Source of the DNA: Pseudomonas sp. NFR16
Lineage (GTDB): Bacteria; Pseudomonadota; Gammaproteobacteria; Pseudomonadales; Pseudomonadaceae
Direction: 5' to 3'
NCBI RefSeq assembly: GCF_900108875.1
Contig: NZ_FNYJ01000005.1
Span: 434,001 to 498,000, forward strand
Length of the DNA stretch: 64,000 nt
This document shows, one piece after another, positions 1-8,750 of this stretch. Under the pieces are notes generated by a model. It was not told the origin of the DNA. It worked only from the letters and a program-made list of their open reading frames with translations, and did not search any database. Each line of letters begins with the position of its first letter. The first letter of the stretch is position 1. The translations under genes and the position numbers were made by a program.

Positions 1-1490
1 TTGATCAGATCCAGGTCCAGCTTCTTCTCGATCAGAATACGCAGAATGCCCAACGCTGCACGACGCAGTGCATACGGGTCTTTGCTGCCGGTTGGAAGCA
101 TGCCGATGCCGAAGATACCGACCAGCGTGTCGAGCTTGTCAGCGATGGCTACCGCCGAGCCCGTCAATGTGGATGGCAGTTCAGCGCCTGCACCGCGCGG
201 CATGTATTGCTCGTTCAGCGCGAGTGCGACGTCCTGTGGCTCGCCGTCGGCCAGCGCGTAGTAGTAACCCGCCACGCCTTGCATTTCCGGGAACTCGCCG
301 ACCATTTCGGTCGCCAGGTCGCATTTGGACAGCAGGCCCGCACGGCCGGCACGCTGAGCGTCGCCGCCAATGCGGGGTGCGATGAACGCGGCCAGTCGGG
401 AAACCCGCTCGGCTTTGTCGAACACGGTGCCCAGTTGCGCCTGGAACACGACGTTCTGCAGACGCTGGTTGAAGGTCTCCAGTTTCTGCTTCTTGTCCTG
501 CTTGAAGAAGAACTCGGCATCGGTCAGACGAGGACGAACGACTTTCTCGTTGCCCAGGACGATCTGCGAGGGATCCTTGCTCTCGATGTTGGCGACCGTG
601 ATGAAACGCGGCAACAGCTTGCCTTCGGCGTCCAGCAGGCAGAAATACTTCTGGTTGTCCTGCATGGTGGTGATCAGGGCTTCTTGCGGCACTTCAAGGA
701 AACGCTCCTCGAACGAGCACACCAGCGGCACGGGCCATTCGACCAGCGCGGTCACTTCGTCGAGCAGTGCCGGCGGCACGATTGCGGTGCCTTCGTGCTG
801 AGTCGCCAACTCGTCGATGCGCTTGCTGATCAGCTGACGACGCTCGTTGAAATCCGCGAGCACGTGGGCGGCACGCAGGTCGCTGACGTAGCTTGCAGGC
901 GAAGTGATGCGCACGCTTTCCGGATGATGGAAGCGGTGACCACGCGATTCACGACCCGCTGTCTGAGCGAGGATCGTGCAGTCGATGACCTGTTCGCCGA
1001 ACAGCATTACCAGCCACTGGGTCGGCCGCACGAACTCTTCCTTGCGCGCGCCCCAGCGCATGCGCTTGGGAATCGGCAGATCGTTCAACGAGTCTTCGAC
1101 GATGGTCGGCAACAGACTGGCGGTCGGCTTGCCAGCGATGCTCTGGCTGTAGCGCAGTTTCGGGCCGCTCTGGTCGATTTCGCTCAGGTCAACGCCGCAC
1201 TTCTTGGCAAAGCCCAGTGCCGCTTGAGTCGGATTGCCGTCGGCGTCGAATGCAGCCTGACGCGGCGGGCCGTCCAGGTTGACGCTGCGATCGGGCTGTT
1301 GGGTCGCAAGCTCGGTGATCAACACGGCCAGACGACGCGGTGCTGCGTAAACCTGCTTGGCGTTGTAAGTCAGGCCAGCGGCCTGCAGGCCTTTTTCGAT
1401 ACCGGCCAGGAATGCTTCGGCCAAGGTATTCAGTGCCTTGGGTGGCAGTTCTTCGGTGCCCAGTTCAACCAGGAAATCTTGAGCACTCAT
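1..1490 (-). CDS. glyS: Glycyl-tRNA synthetase beta subunit (partial, C-terminus cut off by window edge)
   Basis: Beta chain of the alpha2beta2 glycyl-tRNA synthetase, which charges tRNA-Gly in the cytoplasm. About 496 residues are visible from the ATG at 1490; the family is usually near 680 residues, so the C-terminal anticodon-binding part lies outside the window. The N-terminus reads MSAQDFLVELGTEELPPKAL, the family's typical opening. The ATG overlaps the glyQ stop codon (ATGA at 1487-1490), so translation is coupled to the alpha subunit and the two form one operon. A 458-codon open frame on the other strand is an antisense shadow. Confidence 0.97.
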   Translation of the reverse strand, partial: MSAQDFLVELGTEELPPKALNTLAEAFLAGIEKGLQAAGLTYNAKQVYAAPRRLAVLITELATQQPDRSVNLDGPPRQAAFDADGNPTQAALGFAKKCGVDLSEIDQSGPKLRYSQSIAGKPTASLLPTIVEDSLNDLPIPKRMRWGARKEEFVRPTQWLVMLFGEQVIDCTILAQTAGRESRGHRFHHPESVRITSPASYVSDLRAAHVLADFNERRQLISKRIDELATQHEGTAIVPPALLDEVTALVEWPVPLVCSFEERFLEVPQEALITTMQDNQKYFCLLDAEGKLLPRFITVANIESKDPSQIVLGNEKVVRPRLTDAEFFFKQDKKQKLETFNQRLQNVVFQAQLGTVFDKAERVSRLAAFIAPRIGGDAQRAGRAGLLSKCDLATEMVGEFPEMQGVAGYYYALADGEPQDVALALNEQYMPRGAGAELPSTLTGSAVAIADKLDTLVGIFGIGMLPTGSKDPYALRRAALGILRILIEKKLDLDLI

Positions 1491-2434
1491 TGTGCAGCCT
1501 CCAGCTTAGCCAACACTTCATCGCGAATATCGGGTGCGGCCATCGGGAAGCCAAGTCGGGCCCGGGCCATCAGGTACGCCTGAGCCACGGAACGGGCCAG
1601 GGTGCGTACGCGCAGGATGTATTGCTGACGCGCCGTCACGGAGATCGCGCGGCGGGCATCGAGCAGGTTGAAGGTGTGCGAGGCCTTGAGGACCATTTCG
1701 TAGCTCGGCAATGGCAGCTCGGCTTCGATCAGGCGTACCGCTTCGCTTTCATAGAAATCGAACAGCTCGAACAGTTTGTCGACATTGGCGTGCTCGAAGT
1801 TGTAGGTCGATTGCTCCACCTCGTTCTGGTGGAACACATCGCCGTAAGTGACTTTGCCGAAAGGGCCGTCTGTCCAGACCAGGTCATAGACCGATTCCAC
1901 GCCTTGCAGATACATCGCCAGACGCTCGAGGCCGTAGGTGATTTCGCCGGTCACCGGATAGCACTCGATGCCGCCCACTTGCTGGAAGTAGGTGAATTGC
2001 GAGACTTCCATGCCGTTGAGCCAGATCTCCCAACCCAGGCCCCAGGCGCCAAGGGTCGGCGATTCCCAGTTGTCCTCGACGAAGCGCACATCGTGCACCA
2101 GAGGATCCAGACCCACGTGCTTCAACGAGCCGAGATACAGCTCTTGAAAGTTGTCCGGGTTAGGCTTCAGGACGACCTGGAACTGGTAGTAATGCTGCAG
2201 GCGGTTGGGGTTTTCGCCATAGCGGCCATCGGTAGGACGACGGCTCGGTTGTACGTAGGCTGCGTTCCAGGTTTCCGGGCCGACGGCGCGCAGAAACGTG
2301 GCAGTGTGGAAAGTGCCGGCGCCCACTTCCATATCGTAGGGCTGAAGTACCACACAACCTTGCTCAGCCCAGTATTGCTGGAGGGCGAGGATCAAGTCTT
2401 GGAAGGTACGCACGGCTGGCGTAGGCTGGCTCAC
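1487..2434 (-). CDS. glyQ: Glycyl-tRNA synthetase alpha subunit
   Basis: Catalytic alpha chain of the tetrameric glycyl-tRNA synthetase; it binds ATP and glycine. The 315-residue product has the normal length and the conserved N-terminal stretch FQDLILALQQYWAEQGCVVL. The frame is open further upstream, but the start is placed at GTG 2434 because the family begins at SQPTPAVRTFQ and an AGGTGA ribosome site sits just before it. The gene is the promoter-proximal member of glyQS and is divergent from tag, with an 82-bp shared spacer that probably holds both promoters. Confidence 0.97.
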   Translation of the reverse strand: MSQPTPAVRTFQDLILALQQYWAEQGCVVLQPYDMEVGAGTFHTATFLRAVGPETWNAAYVQPSRRPTDGRYGENPNRLQHYYQFQVVLKPNPDNFQELYLGSLKHVGLDPLVHDVRFVEDNWESPTLGAWGLGWEIWLNGMEVSQFTYFQQVGGIECYPVTGEITYGLERLAMYLQGVESVYDLVWTDGPFGKVTYGDVFHQNEVEQSTYNFEHANVDKLFELFDFYESEAVRLIEAELPLPSYEMVLKASHTFNLLDARRAISVTARQQYILRVRTLARSVAQAYLMARARLGFPMAAPDIRDEVLAKLEAAQ

Positions 2435-2516
2435 GAAATTCACCTGTACTGGGGGGCTGCGATTTAAAGAGCGGGAGTATACCCGATTCAGCAGCGCCTC
2501 CACCCTTGGGAGCCCT

Positions 2517-3068
2517 ATGCCACGCTGCTTTTGGTGCAACGAAGATCCGCTTTACATGGACTATCACGATCAGGAGTGGGGCGTGCCACTGCGCGACGCG
2601 CAGATGCTGTTCGAGTTTCTATTGCTCGAAGGGTTCCAGGCTGGCCTGTCGTGGATCACGATCCTGAGGAAGCGGGAGCGATACCGTGAGGTGATGTTCG
2701 ACTTCGACGTGAAGCGCATCGCCGCCATGACCGATGCCGAGATCGAAACGCTGATGCAAGAGCCTGGCATCGTGCGCAACCGGCTGAAACTCAACGGCGC
2801 GCGCAAAAACGCCCAGGCCTGGTTACGGCTGGAGGATCCGGTCGCGTTCGTCTGGTCCTTCGTCGGCGGCCAGCCCCGAATCAACCACTTCAAGGACCGC
2901 AGCGAAGTGCCTGCCATCACACCGGAAGCCGAAGCGATGAGCAAAGCCCTCAAAAAGGCCGGCTTCACCTTCGTCGGCCCCACCATCTGCTACGCCTACA
3001 TGCAGGCCACCGGCATGGTCATGGACCACACGGTGGATTGCGATCGATACGCCGAGCTGGCGGGGTAA
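2517..3068 (+). CDS. tag: DNA-3-methyladenine glycosylase I
   Basis: Base-excision repair enzyme that removes 3-methyladenine from alkylated DNA. The 183-residue product has the zinc 'snap' ligands in the expected places (Cys4, His17, His171, Cys175), plus Glu38 and Trp46 of the base-recognition pocket in LLLEGFQAGLSW. A GGGAG ribosome site precedes the ATG. It is divergent from glyQS, as in other pseudomonads. Nothing is unusual in the protein. Confidence 0.96.
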   Translation: MPRCFWCNEDPLYMDYHDQEWGVPLRDAQMLFEFLLLEGFQAGLSWITILRKRERYREVMFDFDVKRIAAMTDAEIETLMQEPGIVRNRLKLNGARKNAQAWLRLEDPVAFVWSFVGGQPRINHFKDRSEVPAITPEAEAMSKALKKAGFTFVGPTICYAYMQATGMVMDHTVDCDRYAELAG

Positions 3069-3104
3069 TGAAGAGGCCTCTTCTGGGCTGTGTTTCTGAC
3101 ACTT

Positions 3105-3131
3105 GAAACCGGTTCGCGGTTGACCGGTTTC
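3105..3131. terminator. Hairpin between convergent tag and putative immunity gene
   Basis: A perfect 9-bp stem (GAAACCGGT / ACCGGTTTC) with a 9-nt loop lies between the stops of two convergent genes. It has no T-tract on either side, so it is either a weak bidirectional terminator or only a palindrome. Confidence 0.4.
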
Positions 3132-3141
3132 TGCGTCGCAA

Positions 3142-3669
3142 TCAAGGAAATTTCTTTCCCCAAAGGCGCTTCACCCCTAGATAGATGGCCACGGTCGAGA
3201 ACGCATTCGTCAAGCCTATGGTAAGCACCGTTTGCGGGGGCAGTGCACCGCGCTCAACTATGAAATGTTTGTAGGGCAGAAACTTAAGCAATGCCCAGAA
3301 TATACCCAACACAAACAGTGCTTTGATCAACCGAAGCATTGTTGCGTAGACAAGAACATTAGTCAGCCGAGGACGGTTTTCCTGGGGGGTATTGCGGTGT
3401 ATAAACTTCGCATGCATTGCCTTTATCGCACTGTAGATAATGATGCTAAACGACAGGTTGATCAAAAACGCCAAGTAGTCGCGTGTCACATCGAAAGCCT
3501 CTGATATTTGATCGCCGTTAAAAAACGTTGAGATGATCATCGCGTCTTCGAGTGAAATATAACGATCAACCAAGCAATCGGAAAATTGATACGAAAACAT
3601 CGCGAGTGCTGCGAACAACCCTGAGAGTAGCAGGAATTTCCCCGCTGATTTAAAGACAGCTTCGATCAT
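3142..3669 (-). CDS. Four-helix membrane protein, putative immunity partner of the Tlde1-like toxin
   Basis: No family recognised by sequence. The 175-residue product has about four hydrophobic segments (near residues 12-28, 66-83, 109-127 and 145-163), so it is an inner-membrane protein. Its ATG at 3669 lies inside the 3' end of the upstream DUF2778 gene (20-bp overlap), implying tight co-expression. Immunity proteins of peptidoglycan-targeting effectors are commonly membrane-bound or periplasmic and encoded directly downstream, which fits this arrangement. The gene is more AT-rich than its neighbours, suggesting horizontal acquisition. Assignment as immunity is inference from context. Confidence 0.7.
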   Translation of the reverse strand: MIEAVFKSAGKFLLLSGLFAALAMFSYQFSDCLVDRYISLEDAMIISTFFNGDQISEAFDVTRDYLAFLINLSFSIIIYSAIKAMHAKFIHRNTPQENRPRLTNVLVYATMLRLIKALFVLGIFWALLKFLPYKHFIVERGALPPQTVLTIGLTNAFSTVAIYLGVKRLWGKKFP

Positions 3670-4165
3670 GAGAAATGACCTCTATCGTTCCGTAAGTCAT
3701 CAGATTGTTCGTACCGGGAATTAGCGTCTTTGGGGTTTGGAGCAGCGTGTTTCGGATCGTCGTGTAGTCGCCATCATTGGGCAGGGTTATGCAGCCCTCT
3801 GAAATTCTGCCAGGGTGCAGCCGAAAGTATCCCCGTCGGATTCCGTCAATCCACGTCCAGTCATCAATCTTTTCATCGGCTCGATATAACGCGAACCACT
3901 CGTCGTGAGTAAAATTGGCATCCCTCATGACGCGGTTGTACATGTCTTTCAAACCGGTTTGTATTCTTGATGAAACGCTGCCTTCGGCTCGATCGACGAT
4001 CCAGTATTTACCTGGCGGTATAGGACCTCCGTTTGGAATGGCGCGACATCCACCGCGGTTCCTGTATGTACCTTTTCCAGAGAATGCCTGAAATGTACCA
4101 AGCTCCGGAAAAGTCAAATCACCGAACAGCGCTTCCTTCATAAAAAAATGACCTTCCATTGCCAT
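3650..4165 (-). CDS. Tlde1/DUF2778-domain putative L,D-transpeptidase toxin
   Basis: The 171-residue protein resembles the DUF2778 (Tlde1) family, whose Salmonella member is a type VI-secreted L,D-carboxypeptidase/transpeptidase that damages peptidoglycan. Visible features are the block PNGGPIPPGKYWIVDR (residues 45-60) and a catalytic-type motif with His117, Ser122, Gly124 and Cys125 (HPGRISEGC). There is no signal peptide, as expected for a protein delivered by a secretion apparatus. The start at 4165 is supported by GGGAG nine bases upstream. A downstream membrane protein overlaps it. No other secretion genes lie nearby, so it is an orphan module. The function is inferred from the domain. 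Confidence 0.75.
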   Translation of the reverse strand: MAMEGHFFMKEALFGDLTFPELGTFQAFSGKGTYRNRGGCRAIPNGGPIPPGKYWIVDRAEGSVSSRIQTGLKDMYNRVMRDANFTHDEWFALYRADEKIDDWTWIDGIRRGYFRLHPGRISEGCITLPNDGDYTTIRNTLLQTPKTLIPGTNNLMTYGTIEVISHDRSCL

Positions 4166-4560
4166 GATTGCTTGCTCCCTGCGTGTGTTTTTGAGATTTC
4201 AGGCTTGATGAGTTATTTGCCGATGTCTTTTGTATTCCCGTTTGCATGCTTCCTTGCATCAGCCTTTGGGAGTCAGCGAGAGTCTGGGGATCGATGGTGC
4301 ACGGAGACAATCAGAGAATTCCGCTGGTCCTGTAGTCGTATTCCGTGTCATGGGCTGTCAGCCCGATTCTTCAAGCCGAGCTTGGGGGTTGACGCGTGTC
4401 TGTAGGGCGCGCGTGCCCGTGATTGCGGTGGATTGGCACCATTGAGGTTGCCGGTGGGTGGTTGAGGGCGGACGAGTGCGGTCTTGCAATAGGGCTGCAA
4501 CTCCCCTCATGAGGGCAACTGACGGTTACAATGCCTGCCTCATCGATTCAGGAGTGATCA
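4166..4560. other. 395-bp spacer upstream of the toxin and htrB genes
   Basis: I see no convincing gene here. The region must hold the promoter of the leftward toxin pair and that of rightward htrB. A TACAAT element at 4527-4532 could be a -10 box for htrB, but no acceptable -35 lies at the right distance. A small GGGC/GCCC hairpin sits near 4352-4364. Confidence 0.4.
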
Positions 4561-5448
4561 GTGGATAAGTTCAAAGGCGCCATGATGGTTGGGGCGTTGC
4601 GACTGTTTGCGCTGCTGCCGTGGCGCGCCGTGCAATGGGTTGGGACCGGCATTGGCTGGCTGATGTGGAAGCTCCCCAACCGTTCTCGCGAGGTCGCGCG
4701 GATCAACCTTTCCAAATGCTTTCCCGAGTTGAGCTCCACCGAGCTCGAGGCTTTGGTCGGCCGTAGCTTGATGGACATCGGCAAGACGCTGACTGAAAGC
4801 GCCTGCGCCTGGATTTGGCCTGCTCAGAAATCGATCAATCTGGTGCGCGAAGTCGAAGGCCTGCAGGTGCTGAAGGACGCACTGGCGTCCGGCAAAGGCG
4901 TTGTGGGTATCACCAGCCACTTGGGGAACTGGGAAGTGTTGAACCACTTCTATTGCAGCCAGTGCAAGCCGATCATTTTCTATCGTCCGCCCAAGCTCAA
5001 AGCCGTCGATGAATTATTGCGCAAACAGCGCGTACAGCTGGGCAATCGCGTCGCGGCGTCGACCAAGGAAGGCATCCTCAGTGTCATCAAGGAGGTGCGC
5101 AAAGGCGGTTCGGTCGGGATTCCTGCTGATCCTGAGCCTGCTGAATCTGCCGGTGTATTCGTGCCGTTTTGCGGGACCATGGCACTGACGAGCAAATTCG
5201 TACCCAATATGCTGGCAGGCGGCAAGGCCGTCGGCGTCTTCCTGCATGCCATGCGCCTGGACGATGGCTCGGGCTATAAAGTGGTGCTGGAGGCTGCGCC
5301 TGAAGACATGTACAGCACCGACACCGAAACCTCGGCCGCGGCGATGAGCAAGGTGGTGGAGAAATATGTGCGGGCGTATCCGAGCCAGTACATGTGGACC
5401 ATGAAGCGCTTCAAGAAGCGGCCCGAAGGCGAGAAGCGCTGGTATTGA
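4561..5448 (+). CDS. htrB: Lipid A biosynthesis lauroyl acyltransferase (LpxL/HtrB family)
   Basis: Inner-membrane acyltransferase that adds a secondary acyl chain to the lipid A precursor. The 295-residue product has the family's HX4E catalytic motif at His120-Glu125 (SHLGNWE) and an N-terminal hydrophobic anchor near residues 8-38. The start is GTG 4561 with GGAGTG just upstream (ggagtgatcaGTG). Its position between tag and trkA matches the P. aeruginosa PA0011 locus. Pseudomonads usually carry a second htrB elsewhere; which acyl chain this copy transfers cannot be read from the sequence. Confidence 0.93.
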   Translation: MDKFKGAMMVGALRLFALLPWRAVQWVGTGIGWLMWKLPNRSREVARINLSKCFPELSSTELEALVGRSLMDIGKTLTESACAWIWPAQKSINLVREVEGLQVLKDALASGKGVVGITSHLGNWEVLNHFYCSQCKPIIFYRPPKLKAVDELLRKQRVQLGNRVAASTKEGILSVIKEVRKGGSVGIPADPEPAESAGVFVPFCGTMALTSKFVPNMLAGGKAVGVFLHAMRLDDGSGYKVVLEAAPEDMYSTDTETSAAAMSKVVEKYVRAYPSQYMWTMKRFKKRPEGEKRWY

Positions 5449-5460
5449 TTCACCCTTTGA

Positions 5461-5561
5461 TTGTTCCCACGCTCCGCGTGGGAACACCTCCCGTGACGCT
5501 CTGCGTCACATGGGCGCGGAGCGCCCGGGCTGCGTACCCACGCAGAGCGTAGGTACAATCA
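5461..5561. repeat. REP-type repeat with tandem hairpins
   Basis: Three short palindromes in a row: GTTCCCACGCTCCGCGTGGGAAC (23 nt, at 5463-5485; arms GTTCCCACG/CGTGGGAAC), GTGACGCTCTGCGTCAC (5493-5509) and GGGCGCGGAGCGCCC, followed by a partial inverted copy ending near 5561. This layout is typical of Pseudomonas intergenic repetitive elements. It lies between the convergent htrB and TPR-protein genes and may help stop transcription. Confidence 0.75.
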
Positions 5562-5567
5562 CATGTG

Positions 5568-5879
5568 TCAGCCCTGCGGACCGAGCTTCTTCAGAAACAC
5601 TGTCATCTCTTTCTCGGCCTGCTTGTCCCCGTGGCCGATTGCGGCCTGAATGCCTTGCTCCCACGCCTGTCGCGCCTGAGCAGCGTCTTGCGCCGCCAAC
5701 CATGCCTTGCCGAGCAGCTTCCACGCTGCCGAATATTTCGGGTCGAATTCGACGCAGCACTGAAGGTGTTCGATCGCCTTGGCGCTGTCACCCAAGTCCA
5801 GATAACCCTTGCCCAGGCCGAAGCGCAGCAGCGCGTTGTCCATGCCCTTGGCGAGCATTTTTTCCAGCGATTCGAGCAC
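5568..5879 (-). CDS. Small tetratricopeptide-repeat protein
   Basis: A 103-residue protein made of about two TPR units (residues 15-82; GKGYLDLGDSAKAIEHL and GKAWLAAQDAAQARQAW), probably a protein-interaction scaffold in the cytoplasm. The start is GTG 5879, preceded by GGAG with six bases spacing. It begins 13 bp after the trkA stop, so it is probably cotranscribed with trkA; P. aeruginosa has a similar small gene at the same place. The partner is unknown. Confidence 0.85.
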   Translation of the reverse strand: MLESLEKMLAKGMDNALLRFGLGKGYLDLGDSAKAIEHLQCCVEFDPKYSAAWKLLGKAWLAAQDAAQARQAWEQGIQAAIGHGDKQAEKEMTVFLKKLGPQG

Positions 5880-5892
5880 GCCGATCTCCTCG

Positions 5893-7266
5893 TTAAAAAA
5901 AGCTCAACCCCACCTGAAACAGCCGCTCTACGTCGCGGATGTATTTCTTATCCACAAGGAACATGACCACATGATCGCCGGATTCGATCACGGTGCTGTC
6001 GTGAGCGATGATCACCTGCTCATCCCGTGTGATCGCGCCGATGGTAGTGCCGGGCGGCAGGTTGATATGCATGATTGCCTTGCCGATCACCTTGCTCGAC
6101 TTCGCGTCGCCATGCGCCACGATTTCAATAGCCTCCGCTGCACCGCGGCGCAGTGAATGCACGCTGACGATGTCGCCGCGGCGCACGTGCGCCAGCAATG
6201 TGCCAATGGTGGCTAGCTGAGGGCTGACGGCGATGTCGATCTCCCCGCCCTGCACCAGATCCACGTAGGCGGGATTATTAATGATCGTCATCACTTTTTT
6301 CGCGCCGAGGCGCTTGGCCAGCAACGACGACATGATGTTGGCTTCGTCATCGTTAGTGAGCGCGAGAAACAGGTCTGCGTTGTCGATGTTCTCTTCCATC
6401 AACAAGTCGCGGTCGGAAGAGCTGCCCTGCAGGATCACCGTATTGTCTAGGGTGTCCGACAGATAGCGACAGCGCGCCGGGTTCATCTCGATGATCTTCA
6501 CCTGGTAGCGGTTTTCGATGGCCTCGGCCAGACGCTCACCGATCTGCCCGCCGCCCGCGATGACAATGCGTTTATAGCTTTGCTCCAGCCGACGCATTTC
6601 TCCCATCACTGCCCGGATATCGGCTTTGGCCGCAATGAAAAAGATTTCGTCGTCGGCTTCGATGACTGTATCGCCCTGCGGAATGATCGGACGATCACGC
6701 CGGAAGATTGCCGCCACCCGGGTATCCACGTCGGGCATATGGGCGCGCAGCTGGCGCAGTTGCTGACCGACCAGCGTCCCGCCGTAATACGCTTTCACCG
6801 CGACCAGCTGAACTTTACCCTCGGCGAAGTCGATCACCTGCAAAGCGCTTGGGTACTCGATCAGGCGTTTGATGTAATTGGTGACAACTTGCTCGGGGCT
6901 GATCAACACGTCCACAGGGATGGCGTCGTTGTTGAAAAGACCGGATCGCGTCAGGTAGGCCGACTCACGCACCCGTGCGATCTTGGTCGGCGTGTGGAAA
7001 AGCGTGTGGGCGACTTGGCAGGCAACCATGTTGGTTTCATCGCTGCTGGTCACGGCAACCAGCATGTCAGCGTCGTCGGCACCGGCCTGACGCAGAACCG
7101 TGGGAAATGAGCCTCGTCCATGAATGGTGCGAATATCCAGGCGATCACCCAGTGCACGCAAGCGATCCTGATCGGTGTCCACGACAGTGATGTCATTGGC
7201 CTCGCTGGCCAGATGCTCCGCCAGGGTGCCGCCCACCTGTCCTGCACCGAGAATGATGATCTTCAA
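5893..7266 (-). CDS. trkA: Trk potassium uptake system NAD-binding regulatory protein TrkA
   Basis: Peripheral cytoplasmic protein that gates TrkH/TrkG potassium channels through NAD(H) binding. The 457-residue product has two RCK-type halves, each a Rossmann fold (first MKIIILGAGQVGG, second RIVIAGGGQIGE near residue 233) followed by a TrkA-C domain. The start codon is the unusual TTG at 7266, supported by GGAG seven bases upstream and by alignment to known TrkA N-termini. It lies downstream of rsmB on the same strand. The channel subunit is not in the window. Confidence 0.96.
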   Translation of the reverse strand: MKIIILGAGQVGGTLAEHLASEANDITVVDTDQDRLRALGDRLDIRTIHGRGSFPTVLRQAGADDADMLVAVTSSDETNMVACQVAHTLFHTPTKIARVRESAYLTRSGLFNNDAIPVDVLISPEQVVTNYIKRLIEYPSALQVIDFAEGKVQLVAVKAYYGGTLVGQQLRQLRAHMPDVDTRVAAIFRRDRPIIPQGDTVIEADDEIFFIAAKADIRAVMGEMRRLEQSYKRIVIAGGGQIGERLAEAIENRYQVKIIEMNPARCRYLSDTLDNTVILQGSSSDRDLLMEENIDNADLFLALTNDDEANIMSSLLAKRLGAKKVMTIINNPAYVDLVQGGEIDIAVSPQLATIGTLLAHVRRGDIVSVHSLRRGAAEAIEIVAHGDAKSSKVIGKAIMHINLPPGTTIGAITRDEQVIIAHDSTVIESGDHVVMFLVDKKYIRDVERLFQVGLSFF

Positions 7267-7402
7267 TCAATCTCTCCTTGAATTGATGCCGCTGCGCCAC
7301 ATCCCCTGTACAGGAACGTGGCTCGTCCCGCGATCTGCCGCCAAGTGGCAGTAATGAGTGAAACCGGGTTCGACAGCCTTGGTCGAAAACCCGTCATTGC
7401 AG

Positions 7403-7420
7403 CTGCCGCGCACGCGGCAG
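7403..7420 (-). terminator. Hairpin after rsmB
   Basis: A perfect 8-bp stem (CTGCCGCG / CGCGGCAG) with a 2-nt centre lies just past the rsmB stop in the rsmB-trkA spacer. There is no T-tract, so it may only attenuate read-through into trkA. Confidence 0.3.
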
Positions 7421-7427
7421 ACAGGGA

Positions 7428-8750
7428 TTATGACGCTGCCGCGATCTTGATCAACTTCGCGTAATAGAACCCGTCATGCCCGCCTTCCTGAGCCAGCAGT
7501 TGACGCCCGTGAGGCTGCTTCAGCCCCGGCGGCGGATTACCTTGCTGACCGGCGATGTCCAGCTCCCGAGCGCCGGGGGTGCGGGCGAGAAACGCATCGA
7601 TGACTTCCGTGTTTTCGGTCGGCAGTGTCGAGCAGGTCGCGTAAAGCAGCATGCCGCCCACTTGAAGCGTCGGCCACAGTGCGTCGAGCAGTTCGCCCTG
7701 CAGTGTCGCCAGTGCCGGAATGTCGTCCGCTTGCCGTGTCAGCTTGATGTCCGGGTGACGACGAATGACGCCGGTCGCCGAACAGGGTGCGTCGAGCAGG
7801 ATGCGCTGGAACGGCTTGCCGTCCCACCATTGATCAGTGGCGCGGGCATCGGCGGCGATAAGTTCTGCGCTCAGGCCCAGGCGATCAAGGTTCTCTCTGA
7901 CCCGCACCATGCGCTTGGCCTCCAGATCCACAGCGACGACACCCGCCAGACCCGGTTGGACTTCCAGCAAGTGGCACGTCTTGCCGCCCGGCGCGCAGCA
8001 CGCGTCGAGCACGCGCTGACCTGGCGCCAGCTCCAGCAGATCCGCAGCCAGTTGCGCCGCCTCGTCCTGAACGCTGATCCAGCCCTCTGCAAAGCCGGGA
8101 AGCGCGCGAACATCACCAGGCTCGTTCAGCACGATGCCGTCCTGGCTGAACGTGCTGGCAACGCCGAAAATGCCTGCGTCCTGCAACAGCTGAAGGTACT
8201 GATCACGCGTCTTGTGACGGCGGTTGACCCGCAGAATCATCGGCGGGTGCGCGTTGTTGGCCGCGCAGATGCCTTCCCAATGTTCCGGCCATGCGGCTTT
8301 CAATGCTTTTTGCAGCCAGCGTGGATGCGCGGTGCGCACGACAGGATCGTGTTCCAGCTCGAGCAGCAGCGCTTCACCTTCACGCTGCGCGCGGCGCAGG
8401 ACCGCATTGAGCAGGGCTTTGGCCCACGGCTTCTTCAACTTGTCGGCGCAGCCCACGGTTTCGCCAATTGCCGCATGGGCGGGAATGCGCGAGTAGAACA
8501 ACTGATAAAGACCGACCAGCAGCAACGCCTGAACGTCGGTATCGGCAGCCTTGAACGGCTTCTGCAGCAACTTGGCCGCCAATGCGGACAATCGAGGCTC
8601 CCAGCGTGCAGTGCCGAACGCGAGATCTTGAGTCAGGCCGCGATCACGGTCCTCGACCTTATCCAATTGAGCGGGCAAAGAGCTGTTCAGCGAAGCCTTG
8701 CCGCTGAGCACGGCTGCCAACGCCTTGGCTGCGGCCAGGCGCGGATTCAT
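7428..8750 (-). CDS. rsmB: 16S rRNA (cytosine-967-C5)-methyltransferase
   Basis: Methylates C967 of 16S rRNA using S-adenosylmethionine. The 440-residue product has an N-terminal NusB-like RNA-binding domain (about 1-140) and a C-terminal methyltransferase domain with the SAM loop DACCAPGGKT, the motif-IV cysteine in DAPCSATGVIRRHPD and the catalytic cysteine in YATCS. The ATG at 8750 overlaps the fmt stop by an ATGA, giving a coupled def-fmt-rsmB operon that is highly conserved in gammaproteobacteria. Confidence 0.97.
   Translation of the reverse strand: MNPRLAAAKALAAVLSGKASLNSSLPAQLDKVEDRDRGLTQDLAFGTARWEPRLSALAAKLLQKPFKAADTDVQALLLVGLYQLFYSRIPAHAAIGETVGCADKLKKPWAKALLNAVLRRAQREGEALLLELEHDPVVRTAHPRWLQKALKAAWPEHWEGICAANNAHPPMILRVNRRHKTRDQYLQLLQDAGIFGVASTFSQDGIVLNEPGDVRALPGFAEGWISVQDEAAQLAADLLELAPGQRVLDACCAPGGKTCHLLEVQPGLAGVVAVDLEAKRMVRVRENLDRLGLSAELIAADARATDQWWDGKPFQRILLDAPCSATGVIRRHPDIKLTRQADDIPALATLQGELLDALWPTLQVGGMLLYATCSTLPTENTEVIDAFLARTPGARELDIAGQQGNPPPGLKQPHGRQLLAQEGGHDGFYYAKLIKIAAAS

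Noticed and set aside
207..1583. 458-codon plus-strand open frame
   Set aside because: Antisense of glyS/glyQ; no family features, an effect of high-GC codon use.
4119..4310. 63-codon minus-strand frame upstream of the toxin
   Set aside because: No ribosome site or protein features; overlaps the toxin start out of frame.
4527..4532. TACAAT as the htrB promoter
   Set aside because: No -35 element at 16-18 bp; too weak to call.
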